Source: DATDDB01 sp036524005
GTDB lineage: Bacteria; Pseudomonadota; Gammaproteobacteria; Burkholderiales; Gallionellaceae
Direction of reading: 5' to 3'
Assembly (NCBI GenBank): GCA_036524005.1
Contig: DATDDB010000134.1
Coordinates: 1-5,372, forward strand
Length of the DNA stretch: 5,372 bases
Part shown: in pieces, positions 1 to 5,372 of the stretch
Layout of the letters: every line of letters begins with the position of its first letter
Numbering within the stretch: the stretch's first letter is position 1
The notes under the pieces: generated by a model
What the model saw: only the letters and a program-made list of their open reading frames with translations
Told to the model about the DNA's origin: nothing
Database searches by the model: none
Translations under genes and position numbers: made by a program

Positions 1-1925
1 GCGTAGTAGTTGATGTCGATCACGTTGTCCAGCATGCGCATCGCGGTGGTCACGGTACGCCGGAGCTTGTCGTGGTCGAGCTGGCCGAACTTGGCATGCC
101 CCTTGGGATACAGGTGCGCGGCCAGGTTGACCGAGCCCAGGTTGCACACGGCGATTTCGGAATCGGAGGTGTTCAGGGTGATTTCGGTGCACAGGTTGGA
201 GCTGTGCACCACACCCACGTGCTGCTGCGGGCTGCGCACGTTGCACGGATCCTTGAAGGTGATCCAGGGATGGCCAGTCTCAAACAGCATGGTGAGCATC
301 TTGCGCCACAGGGTCTGCGCCGGGATCTTCTTGAACAGCTTGATCTCGCCGCTGGCCACCTTGGCTTCGTAGGCGGTATAGGCATGCTCAAATTCCTTGC
401 CGAACTTGTCGTGCAGGTCGGGACAGGTGGAGGGCGAGAACAGGGTCCATTCGCCGCCCTCCATCACGCGCTTCATGAACAGGTCGGGAATCCAGTTCGC
501 GGTGTTCATGTCGTGGGTGCGGCGGCGGTCGTCGCCCGTGTTCTTGCGCAGCTCGAGGAATTCCTCGAGGTCCAGGTGCCAGGCCTCCAGGTAGGCGCAC
601 ACCGCGCCCTTGCGCTTGCCGCCCTGGTTCACCGCCACGGCGGTGTCGTTCACCACCTTGAGGAAGGGCACCACGCCCTGCGACTTGCCGTTGGTGCCCT
701 TGATGTGGCTGCCCAGTGCGCGCACGTTGGTCCAGTCGTTGCCCAAGCCGCCGGCAAACTTGGACAGCAGCGCATTTTCCTTGAGCGCCTCGTAGATGCC
801 GTCCAGGTCGTCCGCCACCGTGGTGAGGTAGCAGGAGGAGAGCTGCGAGCGGCGCGTGCCGGAGTTGAACAGGGTGGGCGTCGAGCTCATGAAGTCGAAA
901 CTGGACAGCAAGCGGTAGAATTCGATGGCGCGCGTGTCGCGCTCCACCTCGTTCAGCGCGAGCCCCATCGCCACGCGCATGAAGAATGCCTGCGGCAGTT
1001 CGATGCGCTCATCGTTGACGTGCAGGAAATAGCGGTCATACAAGGTTTGCAGCCCGAGGTAGCCAAACTGCAGGTCGCGGCTGGCATCCAGCTCGCGCGC
1101 CAGGCGCGGCAAATCGAAATTTGCCAGCTCCGGGTCGAGCAACTCGGCCTCGATGCCGCGCTTGATGTAACCGGGGAAGTAATCGGCATAGCGCTGCTGC
1201 ATCTCGGCCTGGGTGACGGTTTCGCCCAGTATCTCGCAGCAGATGTTGTTCAGCAGCAGGCGCGCGGTGACAAATCCGTAGGCCGGATCCTGCTCGATCA
1301 GCGAGCGCGCCGAAAGAATGATGCACTTGCGCACCTCTTCCACCGGCACGCCGTCATACAAATCCTTCAGCGTCAGCTGCAGCACCTTGCCGGGATCCGC
1401 TGCGTCGCCCAGGCCTGCGCAGGCAGACTTGATCAGCGCGGACAGGTCTGAAACGTCCAGAGGGCGCCGCGCGCCTTTGTCTGTCACCGTGATAACGGTG
1501 GAGGATTCCTGCTTTTCCTGCCTGGCCTTGCCGCGCTCTTGCGAACGCGCTTCGCGGTACAGCACATAGGAGCGCGCCACGTCGTGTTCGCCGGAGCGCA
1601 TCAAGGCCAGTTCAACCTGATCCTGGATGTCTTCTATATGCAGCGTTCCGCCGTGGGGCTGGCGGCGCATCAGCGCATTGACCACCGCACCCGTCAGCTG
1701 CTCCACCAGCTCGCGCACGCGCGCAGAAGCTGCGCCCTGCCCTCCGTTCACCGCGATGAAGGCCTTGGTCATGGCGATGGAAATCTTGGCCGGCTCGAAC
1801 GGGACAACCGAGCCATTGCGGCGTATCACCTTGTATTGGTCGTACGGCGTGCTGACCACAGCCGGTTTTGCATCATCGAGTACGGGAACGGGTGAGGAAA
1901 AGTTACTGCCGGCTGCATGCAACAT
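1..1925 (-). CDS. nrdA: Ribonucleoside-diphosphate reductase class I, alpha (large) subunit NrdA, C-terminus cut by window edge
   Basis: NrdA reduces ribonucleoside diphosphates to deoxyribonucleotides in the cytoplasm, using a radical delivered by the small subunit NrdB. The window shows 641 complete codons, and the frame stays open to position 1. Residues about 31-127 form an ATP-cone (VIRRNG motif at 33-38). Residues about 146-235 form a second ATP-cone-like domain that aligns with the single cone of E. coli NrdA but lacks the basic R-[KR]-[DN]-G motif. The catalytic barrel follows. Cys365 (in SSCYL) and Cys594 (in EIAVCNLGS) match the redox pair C225/C462 of E. coli. Asn577, Cys579 and Glu581 (in SNLCTEI) match N437, C439 and E441. 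The spacing from Cys365 to Cys579 (214) equals that in E. coli. The radical-transfer tyrosines and C-terminal cysteines lie outside the window. Tandem cones are known in the Pseudomonas aeruginosa enzyme, so a full length of about 950-980 residues is likely. The ATG at 1925 is chosen because AGGGAG sits 7 bases upstream. Subclass (Ia or another) cannot be told without NrdB. Confidence 0.96.
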   Translation of the reverse strand, partial: MLHAAGSNFSSPVPVLDDAKPAVVSTPYDQYKVIRRNGSVVPFEPAKISIAMTKAFIAVNGGQGAASARVRELVEQLTGAVVNALMRRQPHGGTLHIEDIQDQVELALMRSGEHDVARSYVLYREARSQERGKARQEKQESSTVITVTDKGARRPLDVSDLSALIKSACAGLGDAADPGKVLQLTLKDLYDGVPVEEVRKCIILSARSLIEQDPAYGFVTARLLLNNICCEILGETVTQAEMQQRYADYFPGYIKRGIEAELLDPELANFDLPRLARELDASRDLQFGYLGLQTLYDRYFLHVNDERIELPQAFFMRVAMGLALNEVERDTRAIEFYRLLSSFDFMSSTPTLFNSGTRRSQLSSCYLTTVADDLDGIYEALKENALLSKFAGGLGNDWTNVRALGSHIKGTNGKSQGVVPFLKVVNDTAVAVNQGGKRKGAVCAYLEAWHLDLEEFLELRKNTGDDRRRTHDMNTANWIPDLFMKRVMEGGEWTLFSPSTCPDLHDKFGKEFEHAYTAYEAKVASGEIKLFKKIPAQTLWRKMLTMLFETGHPWITFKDPCNVRSPQQHVGVVHSSNLCTEITLNTSDSEIAVCNLGSVNLAAHLYPKGHAKFGQLDHDKLRRTVTTAMRMLDNVIDINYY

Positions 1926-1932
1926 GCGATTT

Positions 1933-1938
1933 CTCCCT
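1933..1938 (-). promoter_or_regulatory. Ribosome binding site of nrdA
   Basis: The minus strand reads AGGGAG here, a near-perfect Shine-Dalgarno sequence 7 bases before the ATG at 1925. It supports that start codon and therefore the presence of the extra N-terminal ATP-cone in the translated protein. Confidence 0.8.
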
Positions 1939-1968
1939 GTTTTGCCGGGCCTAGCCCAAAAATAGAAA

Positions 1969-1986
1969 ACCACTACATCTAGTGGT
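1969..1986. promoter_or_regulatory. NrdR box 1 (promoter-downstream member of the pair)
   Basis: The sequence is ACCACTA-CATC-TAGTGGT, a perfect 7-base inverted repeat around a 4-base centre. Positions 1970-1985 match the published NrdR consensus acaCwAtATaTwGtgt at all the strongly conserved outer core positions (CTA...TAG) and in the central AT. NrdR is the zinc-finger/ATP-cone repressor of bacterial ribonucleotide reductase genes. The site lies between the predicted promoter and the nrdA start, so bound repressor would cover the early transcribed region. Confidence 0.8.
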
Positions 1987-2000
1987 CGGTTGCGGATTTT

Positions 2001-2016
2001 TCGCTAATTCTAGTGC
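2001..2016. promoter_or_regulatory. NrdR box 2 (overlapping the nrdA -10 element)
   Basis: The core CTAATTCTAG at 2004-2013 keeps the CTA...TAG arms of the NrdR consensus but differs in the central positions, so it is weaker than box 1. Its centre is exactly 31 bases from that of box 1, which is the paired-site spacing (about three helical turns) known for NrdR targets. It covers the predicted -10 hexamer, so binding should block RNA polymerase. The spacing is the main reason to accept this weaker match. Confidence 0.7.
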
Positions 2017-2034
2017 ATCAAGAAATTTATGCAA
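2007..2034 (-). promoter_or_regulatory. Predicted sigma70 promoter of nrdA
   Basis: The minus strand has TTGCAT (2034-2029) as a -35 candidate, a 16-base spacer, and TAGAAT (2012-2007) as a -10 candidate with five of six consensus bases. The -35 is weak, with three of six bases. Transcription would start near 2000 and leave a 5' leader of about 75 bases. Overlap of the -10 with NrdR box 2 and the AT-rich stretch just upstream both fit a regulated promoter. It was picked by eye, and other AT-rich hexamers nearby are possible. Confidence 0.5.
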
Positions 2035-2035
2035 G

Positions 2036-2060
2036 GGAAATTTTTATCTAGATATTTTTT
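2036..2060 (-). promoter_or_regulatory. AT-rich stretch upstream of the nrdA -35, possible UP element
   Basis: This segment is almost entirely A and T, in contrast to the GC-rich surroundings, and sits directly upstream of the predicted -35. A-tracts and T-tracts flank the 10-base perfect palindrome TATCTAGATA (2045-2054). Position and composition would suit an UP element contacted by the RNA polymerase alpha subunit. The palindrome could alternatively be an operator for an unidentified regulator. Neither role is demonstrated. Confidence 0.3.
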
Positions 2061-2134
2061 GCAGCACCGCAGAACATCCACGTCGCCGCACAGGAAATGG
2101 CACGCAGAAAAAAGCTGAAATGCGACGCATAGTT

Positions 2135-2209
2135 GGCCAAAAAATTGGCCGCATCAGCTGATCCTTATACTCCGGAAATCCGGAATCCAGGGTACTCAAC
2201 CGGCTTGAG
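2135..2209. repeat. Cluster of short inverted repeats after ampD, no clear terminator
   Basis: Three separate symmetric elements lie in the ampD-proximal part of the intergenic gap. GGCCAA-AAAA-TTGGCC (2135-2150) can form a 6-base stem. TCCGG-AAAT-CCGGA (2171-2184) and CTCAA-CCGGC-TTGAG (2195-2209) can form 5-base stems. The palindrome ATCAGCTGAT (2153-2162) lies between them. None is followed by a T-run on the minus strand, so they do not make a standard intrinsic terminator for the pilS-pilR-ampD unit. They could protect the 3' end of the message, or be chance. I see no gene in this gap. Confidence 0.35.
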
Positions 2210-2217
2210 GTGTGCAC

Positions 2218-2775
2218 TCACTCCGGCCGAAAAAAATTTCGCCCGATCAGGGAAAAATAATGATGCCAATCGAAGTGGGGGCCGGGGTCGGTTTTGCGCT
2301 GCGGCGCAATATCGGAATGCCCGGCGATACTGCTGATGGGATATTTACGGCACAGCTTTCGCGTGAGCCGTGCCAGCGCGGCATATTGCAGCTCCGCAAA
2401 CGGCTGGAAATCATCGCCCTCCAGTTCTATGCCTATGGAAAAATCGTTGCAGCGCTCGCGTCCGCGCCAGCTCGATACCCCGGCATGCCATGCACGCTTG
2501 CCGCACGCCACGAACTGAATGATTTCACCATCACGCCGGATGAGGAAATGCGCCGAAACTTTCATCCCCTGAAGTTGCGCATAATAAGGGTGTAGCGTGG
2601 TATCCAGGGTATTGGTGAACAGCTGGATGATGGCATCGCCGCCAAATTCGCCCGGCGGCAGGCTGATATTGTGGATCACCAGCAGGTCAGCTGCCGCCCC
2701 CGGCGAACGCCGGTCATGGTTCGGTGAGGCAATCTGGCGCACGCCGCTGACCCAGCCGCCCGCATCAAGCTTCAC
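2218..2775 (-). CDS. ampD: 1,6-anhydro-N-acetylmuramyl-L-alanine amidase AmpD
   Basis: AmpD is a cytoplasmic zinc amidase of peptidoglycan recycling. It cleaves the bond between 1,6-anhydroMurNAc and L-alanine in recycled muropeptides, and in bacteria with an AmpC/AmpR system its loss raises beta-lactamase expression. The 185-residue protein matches the family length (about 187) over its whole course. The N-acetylmuramoyl-amidase fold shows VIHNISLPPGEFGG (His35), SAHFLIRRDGEI, KRAWHAGVS, RCNDFSIGIELEG (Glu117) and GHSDIAPQRKTDPGPHFDW. His35, His153 and Asp163 correspond to the zinc ligands, and Glu117 and Lys161 to the catalytic residues. No signal peptide is present, as expected for the cytoplasmic enzyme. 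The start is GTG at 2775, since this N-terminus aligns with E. coli AmpD and the next Met is residue 71. The ATG at 2765 is in another frame. The gene overlaps the end of pilR by 11 bases and has only a weak Shine-Dalgarno sequence, suggesting translational coupling. Confidence 0.95.
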   Translation of the reverse strand: MKLDAGGWVSGVRQIASPNHDRRSPGAAADLLVIHNISLPPGEFGGDAIIQLFTNTLDTTLHPYYAQLQGMKVSAHFLIRRDGEIIQFVACGKRAWHAGVSSWRGRERCNDFSIGIELEGDDFQPFAELQYAALARLTRKLCRKYPISSIAGHSDIAPQRKTDPGPHFDWHHYFSLIGRNFFRPE

Positions 2776-4144
2776 CGCTTTGCCCGCTTTCTTTTTCGGT
2801 TATCCCCAGGCGTTCCATGCGGTAACGCAGGGTGCGAAAGGTGATGCCCAGCAACTTGGCCGCCGCAGTGCGATTGAAGCCGGTCTGGCGCAACGCCCTC
2901 AGGATGGCACGGCGCTCGATGCGGTCAAGGTAGTCGGGCAGCGGATACTTGCCGGTAACTGTCCCGGCGACCGTCTCCCGTTTGTTTTCGGGAAGAGACA
3001 GATTCAGGTCATCGGGGGTGATCATCCCGCCGTTGCATAGCGCCAGCGCGCGCTCGATCAGGTTTTCCAGCTCGCGCACGTTGCCCGGGAAGTCGTATTG
3101 CCGCAACTGTTCCAGCGCCTCCGGCGCAAACTCGATGTCGACAACACCGCGCAGGCGCACCAGCAACTGCTGCGCGATGTCCACGATGTCATCGCGCAAT
3201 TCGCGCAGTGCAGGCATATGCAGGGCGATCACGTTCAGCCGGTAATACAGGTCCTGCCGGAACTTGCCCTGCTGCACCAGTTCGGCCAGCGCGCGGTGGG
3301 TTGCGCTGATGATGCGCACATCCACCGGCTCTTCCTGGGTATCACCGACCTTGCGCACTTTTTTCTCCTGAATGGCGCGCAACAGCTTGACCTGCATGGA
3401 AAGAGGCAGGTCGGCCACTTCATCCAGGAACAAAGTGCCGCCATTCGCGGCCTGGAAAAACCCGTCGCGGTCCCGGTCCGCCCCGGTAAAGGAGCCTTTG
3501 CGATACCCGAAGAATTCGCTTTCCATCAGCGTCTCCGGGATCGCGCCGCAGTTGACGGCGATGAATGGTTGTCCGCGCCGCGCGCTCTTTTCCACGATCA
3601 ACCGTGCCGCAAGCTCCTTGCCGCTGCCGGACTCGCCGCTGATATGCACCGGGGCCTGGCTGCGCGCCACGCGCTCGATCAATCCGCGCACCGACTCCAT
3701 CGCGGGGGATTTCCCCAGCAATACGGGCCCGTCCTGTGAGGCAGCTGCCGGGGATTGCGGCAGCTTGAGCGCAGACTTGACCAGCGCACGCAATTGGTCC
3801 AGCGCAACCGGCTTGGAAAGGTAATCGAAGGCTCCGGCCTTGAGCACTGAAATGGCATTTTCCATGTTGCCGTGCGCGGTGATGACCGCCACAGGCACAT
3901 CCGCGTGGTGCGAGGCGACATGGTTCACCACTTCCAGCCCGTCGCCATCCGGCAGGCGCATGTCTGTCAGGCACAGGCTGAATTTCTTGCTATCCAGTTG
4001 CCGCAGCGCTTCTTTTACCGTGGCAGCTCGCCCCACTCCCAGCCCCATGCGCGACAGGGCTAGCTCCAGCAAATCCAGCAGGTCCTTTTCGTCATCCACG
4101 ATCAGCACCCGCGCCGCCGATTCCCTAACGCGCTCAGTGTTCAT
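2765..4144 (-). CDS. pilR: Type IV pilus response regulator PilR, sigma54-dependent (NtrC family)
   Basis: This is a 459-residue transcriptional activator with the complete NtrC-type layout. The receiver domain (about 12-128) has Asp17/Asp18, phosphoacceptor Asp61 in LTDMRLPDGDG, Thr89 and Lys111. The AAA+ domain (about 140-375) has Walker A GESGSGKE (170-177), the sigma54-contact loop GSFTGA (217-222), Walker B GGTLFLDE (235-242), FRQDLYYRLNV with Arg296 and Arg302, and FPGNVREL (352-359). The C-terminal Fis-type helix-turn-helix (about 410-448) contains NRTAAAKLLGITFRTLRYR. These features, including the serine variant of the GAFTGA loop, match PilR closely, and a PilS-like kinase lies directly upstream. 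PilR is phosphorylated by PilS and activates pilA transcription with sigma54 RNA polymerase. The ATG at 4144 overlaps the pilS stop as ATGA. A paralogous NtrC-family regulator is possible, but the partner and sequence make PilR the best call. Confidence 0.92.
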   Translation of the reverse strand: MNTERVRESAARVLIVDDEKDLLDLLELALSRMGLGVGRAATVKEALRQLDSKKFSLCLTDMRLPDGDGLEVVNHVASHHADVPVAVITAHGNMENAISVLKAGAFDYLSKPVALDQLRALVKSALKLPQSPAAASQDGPVLLGKSPAMESVRGLIERVARSQAPVHISGESGSGKELAARLIVEKSARRGQPFIAVNCGAIPETLMESEFFGYRKGSFTGADRDRDGFFQAANGGTLFLDEVADLPLSMQVKLLRAIQEKKVRKVGDTQEEPVDVRIISATHRALAELVQQGKFRQDLYYRLNVIALHMPALRELRDDIVDIAQQLLVRLRGVVDIEFAPEALEQLRQYDFPGNVRELENLIERALALCNGGMITPDDLNLSLPENKRETVAGTVTGKYPLPDYLDRIERRAILRALRQTGFNRTAAAKLLGITFRTLRYRMERLGITEKESGQSGEA

Positions 4145-5372
4145 CCGCCCCCCCCGAATACGATGCGGAAACAGGCGCCGCCCTGGCCGCGCCGCACATA
4201 TTCCAGCAGGGCACCATTGGCTTCGCAGAGTTCACGCGCAATATACAGCCCCAGCCCGGTGCCGCCGGGATCGGTGGTAAAAAACGGCTCGAACAGCTGC
4301 TGTTCGACATCGGGTGCGACCCCTGCCCCGTCATCGGCCACCTCAAGCATTACCTTGCCGTCGGCGGAGCGCAAGCTGCGCAGCTCCACGCTGCCGGGCT
4401 GCTTGCTGCAATAACGCATGGCATTGCCGCACAAATTCCACAGCACCTGGTTGAAATGTCCCTGGTCGAAATTGATTTCCTGGTCCGGCTCTGCCTTGAT
4501 CAGGATCGTCTCCGGCGCCGCATGCTCGGCCTGGCAGATGTCGTTGGCGAACTTTCGCAATTCCTCTCCCAGCCGCAAGGTTTCCGCCTGCACCCGGTCG
4601 CGCCGGTTCAATTGCATGACGTCCTGAACGATGTTGTTAAGCCGCCCGGTGTTTTCCAGGATGATGCCCGCCAGCTGTTTCCTTGCGGTTTCGTCCTGCT
4701 CCTCGCGGAACAGCTCCACTGCATAGCTGATCGCCGAGAGCGGATTGCGGATTTCATGTGCTATATTCGCGGTCAGCCGCCCCAGCGCAGCCAGCTTGAT
4801 TTGCTGAGCCTGGGCCTGCACACGCTGCATGTCTTCGAGCACCAGCAGCGCTCCCCCGAAGTTGTCCTGTCGCACCGGAAGAAATCGCGCACGCACCAGC
4901 CGATTGGTGGCCGGAAGACGCACGCCTTCGGGAGGACGGCCCTGGTCCCTCCTCCAGTCCTTGAACAATTCCGCCAACATCGGGGCACATTTTTCCAGGG
5001 TCGCTTCGCCTGGCCGTTTGAAGTCATATCCAAGAAGACGATCCGCGCTCGGATTATGTTGCCTGATCGCCCCCCTTTCGTCCACCACCAGCACGCCGTC
5101 CGGCAATCCCTGGATCACCAGGCGATTGACCTCTGCCATGCCTGCCAGCTCGGCGCCGCGCAGAGTTGCCAGCTTTTCACTGGCAACGGCATACTTGGCG
5201 AGGGTGTGAGCCAGCCAGGCCACTGCGAAATAGGCAATGCTCAGCAGGCCGACCTGAAAGTACTGAGTGACTTCGGCCTCCTGGGTCAATACCGCATATG
5301 AATGCCCCAGCAACATGCCGATACTGGCCAGTGCCGCGAAGAACAGCGTGATCCTGCCGCGGCTGATGATGC
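4141..5372 (-). CDS. pilS: Type IV pilus sensor histidine kinase PilS, N-terminus cut by window edge
   Basis: PilS is the inner-membrane kinase that phosphorylates PilR and, in Pseudomonas, senses pilin levels in the membrane. The frame is open to position 5372, giving 409 visible residues. The internal ATG at 5316 is not a good start, because a hydrophobic helix begins before it. Two membrane segments are visible (about residues 7-28 and 37-58), and the remaining helices expected of PilS should lie outside. A PAS-like domain follows (QGLPDGVLVVDERG onward). The HisKA domain has the H-box IAHEIRNPLSAIS, with the phosphoacceptor His at 4758-4756 (visible residue 205). The ATPase domain shows an N-box (NQVLWNLCGNAMRY), G1 (VADDGAGV), F-box (LFEPFFTT) and G2 (GGTGLGLYIARELCEANGA), all intact. 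The RELCE and GGACFRIVF endings resemble PilS specifically. The gene ends in a Gly-rich tail encoded by a run of eight G and overlaps pilR by 4 bases. Confidence 0.9.
   Translation of the reverse strand, partial: IISRGRITLFFAALASIGMLLGHSYAVLTQEAEVTQYFQVGLLSIAYFAVAWLAHTLAKYAVASEKLATLRGAELAGMAEVNRLVIQGLPDGVLVVDERGAIRQHNPSADRLLGYDFKRPGEATLEKCAPMLAELFKDWRRDQGRPPEGVRLPATNRLVRARFLPVRQDNFGGALLVLEDMQRVQAQAQQIKLAALGRLTANIAHEIRNPLSAISYAVELFREEQDETARKQLAGIILENTGRLNNIVQDVMQLNRRDRVQAETLRLGEELRKFANDICQAEHAAPETILIKAEPDQEINFDQGHFNQVLWNLCGNAMRYCSKQPGSVELRSLRSADGKVMLEVADDGAGVAPDVEQQLFEPFFTTDPGGTGLGLYIARELCEANGALLEYVRRGQGGACFRIVFGGGG
4148..4155 (-). repeat. Run of eight G at the 3' end of pilS
   Basis: The minus strand has eight consecutive G, encoding the last glycines of PilS, starting 11 bases before the pilR ATG. 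Homopolymers of this length are prone to slippage. The G-rich stretch may also serve as the Shine-Dalgarno region of pilR, since no other is visible. One added G, or a -1 ribosomal slip, would put pilS in frame with pilR with no stop between them. Confidence 0.6.

Noticed and set aside
72..1451. A 459-codon open frame on the plus strand, antisense to nrdA
   Set aside because: It lies wholly opposite a well-supported nrdA. Its composition (rich in Val, His, Gln, Ala and Leu) is what the reverse complement of GC-rich coding sequence gives, and it shows no recognisable domain.
2133..2336. A 67-codon plus-strand open frame starting in the intergenic gap
   Set aside because: It runs into the antisense of ampD, has no ribosome binding site that I can see, and resembles no family.
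2763..2765. The ATG at 2765 as the ampD start
   Set aside because: It is not in the ampD frame. The GTG at 2775 gives an N-terminus that aligns with known AmpD proteins.
2800..2810. A DnaA-box-like sequence, TTATCCCCA, near the end of pilR
   Set aside because: It is a single near-match inside coding sequence, far from the nrdA promoter and with no partner sites, so chance is the simplest explanation.
3098..3739. A 213-codon open frame on the plus strand, antisense to pilR
   Set aside because: It lies opposite the conserved AAA+ domain of pilR and has no family resemblance.
4456..5301. A 281-codon open frame on the plus strand, antisense to pilS
   Set aside because: It is a shadow of the pilS codon pattern, with no recognisable motif, and is opposite clear PAS and kinase domains.
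5314..5316. The ATG at 5316 as the start of pilS
   Set aside because: The same frame is open to the window edge and encodes a hydrophobic stretch continuing the membrane helix, as expected for the multi-helix PilS sensor. The true start lies outside the window.

Overview
The window fits a betaproteobacterium (GC-rich, with protein variants typical of that group). This is an inference from family resemblance and gene order, and I cannot name a genus. All four genes lie on the minus strand. Read in the direction of transcription, from high to low coordinates, they are pilS, pilR, ampD and nrdA. Both ends of the window cut a gene: pilS lacks its N-terminus and nrdA lacks its C-terminus.

Positions 5372-2218 look like one transcription unit. 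The PilS sensor kinase and the PilR sigma54-dependent activator overlap by 4 bases (ATGA). PilR and the AmpD amidase overlap by 11 bases, with AmpD starting at GTG. PilS and PilR are the two-component system that, in characterised bacteria, controls the type IV pilin gene pilA. AmpD is the cytoplasmic amidase of peptidoglycan recycling. The promoter of this unit lies outside the window.

Positions 2217-1926 are the only sizeable non-coding gap (292 bases). The ampD-proximal half holds several short inverted repeats but no convincing intrinsic terminator. The nrdA-proximal half is AT-rich. It carries a plausible sigma70 promoter and two NrdR-box-like palindromes spaced exactly 31 bases centre to centre, one of them covering the -10 element. 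This is the expected layout for repression of a ribonucleotide reductase operon by NrdR.

Positions 1925-1 encode about the first two thirds of the class I ribonucleotide reductase large subunit NrdA. It has two tandem N-terminal ATP-cone domains, the second apparently degenerate, and all active-site residues expected in this part of the protein. nrdB probably follows beyond position 1, but that is not visible.

I found no mobile element, CRISPR array, tRNA or rRNA, and no evidence of a wholly new system. The most noteworthy points are the paired NrdR boxes, the doubled ATP-cone, and a run of eight G at the pilS/pilR junction where a one-base slip would fuse sensor and regulator.
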